64,000 bases of DNA, from the NCBI GenBank assembly GCA_963781725.1, contig CAWAGV010000002.1, positions 1,178,001-1,242,000 of the forward strand. The letters run 5' to 3'. The notes beneath the pieces are model-generated. The model was not told the origin of the DNA and did not search any database. It saw only the letters and a list, made by a program, of their open reading frames with translations. Every line of letters begins with the position of its first letter. The stretch's first letter is position 1. Source of the stretch: BOG-931 sp963781725. Lineage in GTDB: Bacteria; Pseudomonadota; Alphaproteobacteria; Rhizobiales; Xanthobacteraceae. A program made the translations under genes and the position numbers. Shown here piece by piece: positions 38,049 to 45,329 of the stretch.

Positions 38049-40429
38049 CTAGAATCGAGGAGTAGCGGCGAGTGATATCCGGTCGCGCCTCAAGCCATCG
38101 GCCGGACTAAGCCGTCGCCGGAAATTGCGGACGTCTGTTGCTGCAGCGCAGTGGCTAATGAAGGTTAGCGCCGATTTTCTCGCACGTGCTTCCCACCTGG
38201 CAGCTACCTCGTGAAGAAAAGAGTTTCGATCGATCGAGGGAATTACGTCTGGTACCGGGGCTGCACGATCAAAGATCCGCTCCCCAATAATCGATGCACG
38301 AACATAACTTGAACCTCGACCAGACTGGTTGAACGCATCTGCCATTCAGGCATTCGTTCGGCGCGCACCCGCCGGGTCGCTAGGTCTTGGACTTTATCCG
38401 AAAGCGCCTCAGCGAGTTCATCAAACACCTGTTGCTTAATGGCATCATCAGTTGGCTCGGCGTGATTCAGCCTAGAGGGTTCTGTAACAACACGTACAGT
38501 TGGGACTTGAGCTGCTGCCGAAGATCGGCGACAGGCTTTAGACCGGCATATTCGTCGGTCCCCCAGGCGTACAGAGTCGCCGACTTAGCGCCCATACACG
38601 CTTCCAATGCTCTTTCGTGGCCCCGGGCTTAACTCCGAGGCCGAGGCGCGGCCACCACGCGTCGTGGAAACCCTCTGCGGCGCTTTTCGCCGCAAGCACC
38701 ACGTTCATGCGGTCGTAAATCGGCGCTGATTGAACCGGGGCCGGACGTTCGACAATTTTATCTATTGCCCCGAGCAAAGCGTGAATTTGAGTGATCGTAC
38801 GCTTCTCCATTTTGTTACGTCCTTCGAGCGACTTGTCTATCCCGCCTATGAAAAAGCACGCGTCCTTCAGTCGACCGCGCAATGCTCTTTCTGCGAACGG
38901 CCCGAGCTCCTCGCCGATTGATGCGAGGACGTTTTCAGCAGAAGCAACGACGTGTTGTTCTTTTGCGGCCGCGTTAGGCAGATTATCGCCTTTCACTTCG
39001 TCGAAATGTGTAAAGACAAGCAAGAGCTTCTCGGTACCGCCGGACGTAATCAATTCTTTCATCGCGGCGACTGGGGCGGCTTGCATCGGGATTGTTGCGT
39101 CATCCACAAGCACAACGGCATCCACCAAATCGATGCGTTTGACCAATGAAGTCGACATCGCCGCTGCCGATTTCGGAGTGTGGCCGAGACCTTCTCCATC
39201 CAGCAAAACCAGCTTGGGCTGCTGACCTTCGTTCCAATGAGGAAGAAACGGACCCGCTACGCGCAAGCCGTTTACGAGCGGAGTAAGTAGTCGGCCAAAG
39301 CGGGGAGCATAATTACCGGAGAAGCGCGTTACCACCTTAATAAACGCTTCCCGGTCATCCGTCTCCCATGACCACGACTGGGGCCATCCTTGCTTGGTAC
39401 GGCGAAGCGTTCCCTCTGTATCCAGCAAAGAGAACCGCAATTCTATCTCGTCCATAAGATCGTCGCTGATCTGATGGAATTCTCCGTCTTCTCGAAGCCG
39501 GCGGTCCAGTTCCTCCTCGAACAATTCATCAATAACGCGCTGATCTTTCTCGTCGGTTGCGCCCAGTTCCTCCTTCAGCTGCTCGCCATGCCGTTTCGCC
39601 GCGCCGCGCACCGCAGAGAGGCACTTCGACAAGACGCATTTGTGGCTCCAAATCGATAATCGGTTCCGCCGGGCTTCCATCGAGATCAAGCGTCTCATCA
39701 GCATCTGCGTCATCATCTTCATCGTCGGATTCGGATTTTGACCCTTTCGGGCCATTGCCGAGAACATAGTTGAAGCGAAACCGCTGATTGACGTGCATTA
39801 AGAGCTTTCGCAAAATCTCCGCTTCACTATCTCCCCGATAGGCGGCCAGGACTGCCTCTGAGATGCATTCGTTCAGGTGCTCTCTCACCTCATCGATTGG
39901 GAAAAATGTTACGGCTGCCCTGAACGGTCCGCCATCAAGAATGACTTCCGTTTCGTGCACGGTCGTTTTCGCCGTAGAGGTAGACGGAAATTTTTCAGTC
40001 TCCGGGTTTGTTCCCATTAGCTGCCGCAGTAACGTCGTTTTGCCAGCTCCGGTAGTACCAAGTAGTAACGCACGCCTATATTCCGAACTCGGTCGACCGA
40101 GGCAGCTCTATGATCGACTCGCGAATAGCACTGAAGTCGCTCTCGTCCGGCTCCATTCCGTGGAAGAAAATCTCCACTACGCGCGGATGAAAGCGCTTCT
40201 TCGCCTCGCTCTGTGCGGACGCGTTCCAAAAGGACTCATCGGAGAGTAGCTCATTCAGCTGATCGCGAAGTCCAGAGGCTTCGACCTCGTCCGACGTTCC
40301 CAGCCCTTGCCGTACCCGTAAGCCAGCCTTCCCCGTATTGGGATCGATCCGGACCGAATGCCTGAAAATAACCGCCCAAGCGCTCCGACCCTGAGAACGG
40401 CTCAGGCTAGCTGCAAATCGCTTTTCCAT
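38049..40429 (-). pseudogene. Large P-loop GTPase-like protein, frameshifted
   Basis: The N-terminal part from ATG 40429 (MEKRFAASLSRSQ... FRHSVRIDPNTGKAGLRVRQGLGT) resembles a small beta-rich DNA-binding arm. It is followed after one frame change by LLLGTTGAGKTTLLRQL (Walker A/G1, about 40020-40070). A second block contains VLLDGEGLGHT (G3-like DxxG) and VFTHFDEV (G4-like). The C-terminal part (DEYAGLKPVADLRQQL, FDELAEALSDKVQDL, YVRASIIGERIF) needs two more frame changes and ends somewhere in 38049-38200. The motifs suggest a translation-factor or dynamin-class GTPase. I do not know its exact family. It sits between the Bil-like operon and the methylase cluster on the same strand. Confidence 0.68.
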
Positions 40430-40897
40430 GTCCCACCTCCGTTGTTCAGATGTTGTTCCAACTTTTAGCGAGCGAGCGACGGGCAGTCAAGCTTTTTCTG
40501 AACAACCGCAGAACAACGAGACCTAACGCGGATTCCTGGGTGCGCAGCCACCCGAACCGGCAGACACTCATTATCGCGCATAACTGCATACCCAGGGTGT
40601 CGCGCGAGAAAACACGAGGAATATCAAACCGGTACCATAGCTCAGCGGGTCGACCAGCGGTTTTCCAAATTAGAACTCGCGTCCAAAACGACGCTCTTAA
40701 CGGGCAGATGGGATCACAGCTTGGGTTTCGAAAAGAGCAACTTGAATCTGCCGCTCTCCTCGGCGCGCCGGCAGGCGAAATTGGCGTTCCAATCGCGAGG
40801 ATCTACGTGGTTCGTATCTGGGCCGTTCTTTACGCGGACATATTAGATCGAAGCTCGCCCGAGCTTTTCGGATGCCGATGGTCGCTGCGGCCGGCTT
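40430..40897. other. Spacer between the bil-like operon and the GTPase gene
   Basis: About 470 bases. The minus-strand promoter of the GTPase gene probably lies near 40440-40500, and no clear terminator follows bilD. The frame overlapping the bilD end (down to 40830) could be its true C-terminus if a frameshift exists near 41060. Otherwise nothing is supportable. Confidence 0.4.
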
Positions 40898-42226
40898 CTA
40901 TGCCACTAGTGGGTGTCCGGCATGGCCAATACCCCGCGTCCGAAACGCGAGGGGTGCGATAGGCTTTCTCGATGAAGTGGCGGAAATTCGCCTCACCTCC
41001 GCTGGTACGCACGGACATCCCGAAGCCAACGCTATCGCGCGCGATATAACCAGCGTGGCTGCAACCGCACTCACATAGGGTGCAGCCACGCTTGCACCGC
41101 CAATTTCGGCCACGCCGCATGGCCCGATTTCTTGTTCAAGCTGCCGATATGCCGCACCCTCAGAGCCTTCAACGGACTTGGCGTCGGTTTGGTTGGCAAA
41201 ATGCCTGTCGATCGGATGCTGCTGATCAAATACGCGGACGGCAAACTTGTCGAAGTCGTCTGCGCTGCGGCCGAGACCGGCATCAACAATTGCCGCAAAT
41301 CCGAAGGCGGCAATAGATCGGCGACTAACCACATTGTCGAGGCCGCAAAGTGCAAGCAGGGGTTCGCCATTTGCATGACGATCAAGCGCAGTAAATCTGC
41401 GATCTACCCGACGTGTGTCGAAGCCTCGGTCTTCAGCCCATTGTTCGGCGACTTTGCCCTTGAGCATTCCATACACTTCGTTACGGACAAGCACCGAAGT
41501 CGCCCAATTCTCCGGGGTCACGCGGTCGTCATCCTGAAACATCAGCAGCACTTTGTTGGGTTCTGCGTACGGTAGGAACGTCAGCGCCCATAAATAGGCT
41601 TGGCCGAGATTTCCCAGGCCAACGAGCCACAGCGCATTTGGGAGGAATATTTCGTCAAATTTGGGGGTGCGTTTCGTGCCCCACAAATCGACATCGGCAG
41701 GGATAATTTTTGTTCGACCGCGGGCGAGCTCGAACGCCGCTCCGACGCCGAGTGCGCCTGCCGCGATGCCGGCGAGCGGATTCTCGCCACAGCGAGTGCC
41801 GTTATGCCCAGCTGTTCGGATACCTGCGGTCCACCCACTCCACCATGGAAAAAATGCAGGCGTTTCGCTCACAGCATCGATTGCGCCAATACCAATTCGG
41901 CAGGTCGGTTCACCGCCAAAGGGCCGCCCCCCAAGCTGCGCGCATTGTTGTTCCAGCGTATCGCCTGGAATTGGAAGCAGACTGTTCGCCCGCTGGCCGA
42001 CGGCTCCAACCACCCGTACACCACCTACAAAAGACCTCAGTCCGACCGACACGGCCGTCAGTGCGGCAGCATGAGCAGCTTTAGACGTGGCGTCGGCGCC
42101 GACAGAAATTTCGAGTGTTAAGGCGCGCAATTTAGCCTGGGCCTCGTCGAAGCTGATGCCCTGCGTATCGACGAGGATCCTCGAAAGCCGCGCGATTTCG
42201 TAATCTAGCGCCATCGCGGCCACCAT
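40898..42226 (-). CDS. bilD: BilD-like E1 ubiquitin-activating (ThiF-fold) protein
   Basis: 442 residues. The N-terminal ~195 residues are an additional helical or pseudo-adenylation region. The ThiF/E1 domain begins at ALWLVGLGNLGQAYL (nucleotide-binding GxGxxG, about 199-212), with QDDDRVTPENWATS (about 231-244) for ATP and substrate. The likely thiolating cysteine is Cys370 in IGPCGVAEIGG. It would adenylate the C-terminal glycine of the ubiquitin-like protein and pass it to the E2. ATG 42214 is an alternative start. The gene overlaps the JAMM gene upstream by about 20 bases. The last ~45 residues look unusual, and another frame over 40830-41060 reads more like protein, so a late frameshift is possible. 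Confidence 0.82.
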   Translation of the reverse strand: MVAAMALDYEIARLSRILVDTQGISFDEAQAKLRALTLEISVGADATSKAAHAAALTAVSVGLRSFVGGVRVVGAVGQRANSLLPIPGDTLEQQCAQLGGRPFGGEPTCRIGIGAIDAVSETPAFFPWWSGWTAGIRTAGHNGTRCGENPLAGIAAGALGVGAAFELARGRTKIIPADVDLWGTKRTPKFDEIFLPNALWLVGLGNLGQAYLWALTFLPYAEPNKVLLMFQDDDRVTPENWATSVLVRNEVYGMLKGKVAEQWAEDRGFDTRRVDRRFTALDRHANGEPLLALCGLDNVVSRRSIAAFGFAAIVDAGLGRSADDFDKFAVRVFDQQHPIDRHFANQTDAKSVEGSEGAAYRQLEQEIGPCGVAEIGGASVAAPYVSAVAATLVISRAIALASGCPCVPAEVRRISATSSRKPIAPLAFRTRGIGHAGHPLVA

Positions 42227-42729
42227 CCGATATGCACCGGAGAGGGGTACTCGTGGCTTCGGTCTTTCCAGGAACGGGCGCCACGATACTCATAAATGCC
42301 GATACCGGCGGGTTCACGGGCGCGCGTGGCAAAGTGCGGTATGATCAGCGCTATGTGGCCGACTTCTGCGATGATCGGGTTCTGCATGTCACTGTCGCTT
42401 TGGCGAAAGCCAGTGGGATGAAGATGCATATCGGCGACGACGCGGCGGCCTGTTTCGCGGCAGTGCTTCCAGAGTGTGCCCAATTCGCGACCGTCAATGA
42501 TGACGATGCCGGTGTCCAAGGAATTCGGGTCGATGTCGTCGTAGAAGACGAACTCTTCGATAACGCGTTGCTTCACCTTTGTGCCCAGCAAAAACGCGCC
42601 GGCTTCGCGGACTCCTCGAGATCGGCGGCGCAGCTCATCGATGCCGGCGTTCCAGGTCTCGGCGTCACAAAGCAGCTCAGGCCGAGAGGCGAATGCGGCG
42701 CGCGCGAGCGTTGTTATTAAGGATGCCAT
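42205..42729 (-). CDS. bilC: BilC-like JAMM/MPN deubiquitinase-type protease
   Basis: 174 residues from ATG 42729 (MASLITTLAR). The JAMM zinc motif is complete: HLHPTGFRQSDSD (about residues 102-114; His, His and the final Asp bind zinc, Ser stabilises the transition state) with the expected upstream Glu in VREAGAF (about 42). In Bil systems this protease removes or matures the ubiquitin-like protein. It starts within the end of the E2 gene (about 50 bases overlap) and overlaps the E1 gene at its own end, showing a tightly coupled operon. No lesion is visible. Confidence 0.85.
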   Translation of the reverse strand: MASLITTLARAAFASRPELLCDAETWNAGIDELRRRSRGVREAGAFLLGTKVKQRVIEEFVFYDDIDPNSLDTGIVIIDGRELGTLWKHCRETGRRVVADMHLHPTGFRQSDSDMQNPIIAEVGHIALIIPHFATRAREPAGIGIYEYRGARSWKDRSHEYPSPVHIGWWPRWR

Positions 42730-43153
42730 GGAGGTCCTCACAGATGAAAGACAGGCGCCGCTCCGCATGCCATGCCAGATGGCGCAGATTGCCGGCGTTC
42801 GAATTATGTGGGCCCGTCAGACGCTCCCAAGGGCGATAGACGGTGTCGCTGCCCCATTTCTGGAAGGCTTGTTCCAGTCGCGGGTTTCCTTTCGGCCTTT
42901 GCGCAACATCGAGAGGGATATTCTTTTGCGTGTCCCAGATGCGAACCATCGGCGCCTGCGACGGATAATTGGAGAGCTCGGCCATGAAGGCATACTCTTT
43001 CCGGCTACCGTCCGGCTCGGTACCCAGGATCGCAAAGTCCAGCCGAGGAAATTTGAAATCGATTACGCGCCAACGTCCCGCAGCGACGCCGGCGCGGAAC
43101 ACGCTTTCGTCGAGGTCGCTTTCGACGTCCATTTGAGCCGGATCGATGACCAT
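42677..43153 (-). CDS. bilB: BilB-like E2 ubiquitin-conjugating-fold protein
   Basis: 158 residues, starting five bases after the stop of the ubiquitin-like gene. The fold signature is an RWD/E2-like core: FPRLDFAILG strand, EYAFMAEL, NYPSQAPMVRIW (the YP..P turn), YRPWERL, and a helix LAWHAERRLSF. The only cysteine in the protein is Cys138 in SFICEDLHGIL, inside the helix that follows the usual active site. The loop where typical E2 enzymes carry the catalytic cysteine has none. I infer E2 function from fold features and operon position. Either Cys138 is the acceptor, as in some divergent prokaryotic E2 families, or the protein is a non-catalytic partner. Confidence 0.75.
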   Translation of the reverse strand: MVIDPAQMDVESDLDESVFRAGVAAGRWRVIDFKFPRLDFAILGTEPDGSRKEYAFMAELSNYPSQAPMVRIWDTQKNIPLDVAQRPKGNPRLEQAFQKWGSDTVYRPWERLTGPHNSNAGNLRHLAWHAERRLSFICEDLHGILNNNARARRIRLSA

Positions 43154-43158
43154 GATGT

Positions 43159-43692
43159 TTAGCCGTTGGGCATCTCAGAGCGAACGAGGTCGAGTTCAAG
43201 GCAGTCGTTACGCCCGGCGAGGTGCCCGAGATGTTCGCTCAGCGGCAGCTCTTCCTTGCTCCCGTGGCGGGCAAGTTCGAATTCCGGCGCCATCGTCGGA
43301 TCAATGCCAAAAGCGGGAATTGCCCAGTCGATAACGGTCTCGACAGTCTGAGACCGTTTGAATGTGTGACGGTGGCTATCGACCTGGTAGTGGACGACGA
43401 CCTCGATATGACGGTGATGGTGAACGTGGTGCCGGTGCCGGTGGGGATAGCCGCGCCCAACGATGGCGCCGCCCGGGACGGGATCAGATTCGCCGTCGCG
43501 GAAGATCAAGAGTTCCTCGACGGTGCAGCCCCGCTCGGCGGCAATCACGACAAGGATCGAACCGATCAGCTGTCCGTCGTCGATTTCCACAACGCGTTCT
43601 TCGTCGTGGCCGGTCCGCACCGTCACGTCGAATTTAAGCGGCAAATCAGAGCCTTCTGCTCGGTCAACCCCGTTCATTTCAACTACTGTCAT
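43159..43692 (-). CDS. bilA: BilA-like tandem ubiquitin-like protein (ISG15-like)
   Basis: 177 residues from ATG 43692, which has a GGAG site nine bases upstream. Two beta-grasp-like units are visible: residues about 18-80 (FDVTVRTGHDEERVVEID ... LLIFRDGE) and about 96-174 (IEVVVHYQVDSHRHTFKRS ... CLELDLVR). The protein ends MPNG, so a C-terminal glycine is exposed as needed for E1 activation. The units are joined by PHRHRHHVHHHRH, with eight histidines in twelve residues (84-95). Two fused ubiquitin-like domains are the hallmark of BilA in Bil anti-phage systems, which attach it to phage tail proteins. Gene order bilA-bilB-bilC-bilD is conserved here. Confidence 0.83.
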   Translation of the reverse strand: MTVVEMNGVDRAEGSDLPLKFDVTVRTGHDEERVVEIDDGQLIGSILVVIAAERGCTVEELLIFRDGESDPVPGGAIVGRGYPHRHRHHVHHHRHIEVVVHYQVDSHRHTFKRSQTVETVIDWAIPAFGIDPTMAPEFELARHGSKEELPLSEHLGHLAGRNDCLELDLVRSEMPNG

Positions 43693-43865
43693 CGCCAATC
43701 TCCATCGTTCACGGCACGACAGTGCCCGGGCGGCATGCCAACTTGGTCTCGCAGCGTTCGATTCGGCTTTCTTTACCGACCGGGATGTGCGAGTCTGTGT
43801 CGTCAGCACACATTGATAGATGGCCGGGCTCGTGTCAAGCCGTGCCATTCGCACGACGAGGGACC
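43693..43865. promoter_or_regulatory. Divergent control region of the bil-like operon and its regulator
   Basis: 173 bases between the two starts. An inverted repeat CGTGC-N5-GCACG lies at 43841-43855, only ten bases before the regulator ATG. A second, TGTGT-N7-ACACA, lies at 43796-43812. The first also covers the regulator's ribosome-site region, which fits autorepression. The promoters themselves are not obvious. Confidence 0.45.
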
Positions 43866-44801
43866 ATGAAGACTTTTGAAGCTCAACTGGTCAGCGCAAT
43901 TCGCAAAAAAAGGGACGCAGAGGGCCTAAGCATCCGGGCGCTTTCGGCGGTGGTTGGGATCAGTTTCTCCACCTTGGCCCGCATTGAACGGGGTGAAGGC
44001 CTTCCGGACAACAATTCGAAAATCCGCCTTCTGGAATGGCTGGGGGAAGACGGCGAAGAAGCCGGACTGAAATTCGATAATGTCGCTTTCGTGCATTTCC
44101 GCGCGGCAAAGGAGGTCCAATCCGCGACGGTGCAGGCGCTTTTGCGTGCAGCGGAGGCTGTACGGCGTCACTCCGGAAGGAACGACGACCGTCTCTCTTC
44201 CAAACCCGTTTCAACTGACGACGATGTGGTCGCTTTGTCCAAGGAGGAGCTAGAAAGAGCGGCTGAGAAATTCAGGAAAGATATCGATCTAACCGACGAC
44301 CAACCTCTCAATTCACTAAAACTCGAGATCGAGGACATTCAAGTTCATCATGTTGGTGGTACGAGTTTTCTAGAAGAGTCTTTGGTAAAAAAATTGCGGA
44401 AGGCCAGCGACGAATGGTCGGCGATGAGCGTACCGCTCGATCTTTCTGGGGATCAATGGGCTGTTCTGTTGAATGACCATCACAAAAAGGAAAGACAACG
44501 GGTTACAGTTTTGGAAGAGTACTGGCACATCCTGCTCGGACATAAGCTGACAAAGATTGCGCGCTTGGCTGAGGCGTATGGCCGAACCTACGACAAATCC
44601 GAAGAGCACGATGCCTACTATCTTGCCGCAGCAACGCTCTTGCCCAGAATAGCCATCATCAAGGCAGTTAAAGCTAAAGAAAGTTCTGAGGATATCGCGA
44701 GAGCATTCGGAACCTCGCCTGAGTTGGTCGACTATCGCATCAAACGGCTCGGTCTGTGGCGGGATCACGTCGGTAAAAAAATTGCCCTCTCATCCAATTA
44801 G
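43866..44801 (+). CDS. HTH (XRE) - ImmA/IrrE-like fused regulator
   Basis: 311 residues. The N-terminal XRE helix-turn-helix (about residues 20-45, LSIRALSAVVGISFSTLARIERG) binds DNA. The C-terminal half resembles the COG2856 ImmA/IrrE metallopeptidase group, ending in a second HTH-like helix (EDIARAFGTSPELVDYRIKRLGL). The metal motif HExxH is altered: residues 217-221 read EEYWH, so the first histidine is Glu. It is divergent from the bil-like operon and probably represses it. Paired HTH and ImmA-type peptidase genes (CapH/CapP) control other anti-phage systems by cleavage. Here both parts are fused and catalysis is doubtful. A GGGA ribosome site precedes the ATG. Confidence 0.8.
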   Translation: MKTFEAQLVSAIRKKRDAEGLSIRALSAVVGISFSTLARIERGEGLPDNNSKIRLLEWLGEDGEEAGLKFDNVAFVHFRAAKEVQSATVQALLRAAEAVRRHSGRNDDRLSSKPVSTDDDVVALSKEELERAAEKFRKDIDLTDDQPLNSLKLEIEDIQVHHVGGTSFLEESLVKKLRKASDEWSAMSVPLDLSGDQWAVLLNDHHKKERQRVTVLEEYWHILLGHKLTKIARLAEAYGRTYDKSEEHDAYYLAAATLLPRIAIIKAVKAKESSEDIARAFGTSPELVDYRIKRLGLWRDHVGKKIALSSN

Positions 44802-44824
44802 GTAAAGCAGAAATTGGATTATTT

Positions 44825-45040
44825 ATGCGCGCGCCACAGCGCCTTTGGTGCGCGACGTGCGATACGAAGACCGCCATTGTCGTCTTTAACCGCAATCGAG
44901 CAACGGTGCCTGTTGATACCATCGAGAAGATAGTTCAGGGTTGCGCATATTGCATCGCTTGGATTGCCTTCGTGCCCCAAACCCCAAAATCCGTTATTTC
45001 GCTCCAAAGGCCAAATAACGCGCTCTGCGCGCTGGCGTAA
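44825..45040 (+). CDS. Small putative zinc-ribbon protein
   Basis: 71 residues from ATG 44825. Two CxxC pairs (CATC at 9-12 and CAYC at 40-43), 27 residues apart, could bind one zinc. The rest is not similar to anything I recognise, and the ribosome site is weak. It is the last possible gene before the tRNA attachment site. Could equally be random. Confidence 0.35.
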   Translation: MRAPQRLWCATCDTKTAIVVFNRNRATVPVDTIEKIVQGCAYCIAWIAFVPQTPKSVISLQRPNNALCALA

Positions 45041-45069
45041 AATAATCCTGTGATTTAAAGCCTCTACGG

Positions 45070-45146
45070 TGGCGCGCCCGAAGAGATTCGAACTCCTGAC
45101 CCCCAAATTCGTAGTCTGGTGCTCTATCCAGCTGAGCTACGGGCGC
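45070..45146 (-). tRNA. tRNA-Arg (anticodon ACG), intact, with encoded CCA
   Basis: The minus strand reads GCGCCCG acceptor, a D arm with GCTCAGCTGGATA, an anticodon arm CCAGA-CTACGAA-TTTGG with ACG at positions 34-36, a T arm AGGAG-TTCGAAT-CTCTT, the matching acceptor strand and CCA. Stems pair well, with one G-T in the anticodon stem. It is the functional target gene of the island: its 3' 46 bases are duplicated at 9192-9237 and, more weakly, at 3904-3944. Integration has kept this copy whole. Confidence 0.97.
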
Positions 45147-45205
45147 GGCGGGGTGTAGCTATCGCCTTCGGCGGTTAATGGCAAGGCGGCACGGCGAAAA
45201 CGGGC

Positions 45206-45310
45206 CTATTTCGGGCGATTCTGCTGCCTCTGGCGGTACCACTCCCAAAATCCATAGCCGAGAAAGCAGACGATCACGACGAAGCCGGTGTAGCCGAAAA
45301 TCTTGGTCAT
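45206..45310 (-). CDS. Small single-pass membrane protein
   Basis: 34 residues (MTKIFGYTGFVVIVCF... WYRQRQQNRPK). One hydrophobic helix is followed by a basic tail, so it would insert with the tail in the cytoplasm. It starts about 20 bases after the histidine-kinase stop and is probably co-transcribed. Too short for most gene finders. Function unknown. Confidence 0.55.
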   Translation of the reverse strand: MTKIFGYTGFVVIVCFLGYGFWEWYRQRQQNRPK

Positions 45311-45329
45311 CAGCATTTCTGGAACTGCC

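Larger units (their letters stand above)
9192..45115. mobile_element. Island B: tRNA-Arg-integrated genomic island with integrase and defence genes
   Basis: The boundaries are the direct repeats 9192-9237 and 45070-45115. The second repeat lies within the intact tRNA-Arg. A tyrosine integrase with all catalytic residues lies at the left end. The cargo is a satellite-type replication module (decayed), metabolic genes, broken insertion sequences, an exported-protein operon and a defence region ending in a Bil-like operon. No conjugation genes are visible, so it is at best mobilisable by helper functions. Replication genes are broken. Precise excision would restore a single tRNA site. Confidence 0.8.

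Noticed and set aside
40630..40700. TAGCTCAGCGGG phrase resembling a tRNA D arm
   Set aside because: No anticodon or T arm can be folded and no TTCGA-type loop follows.
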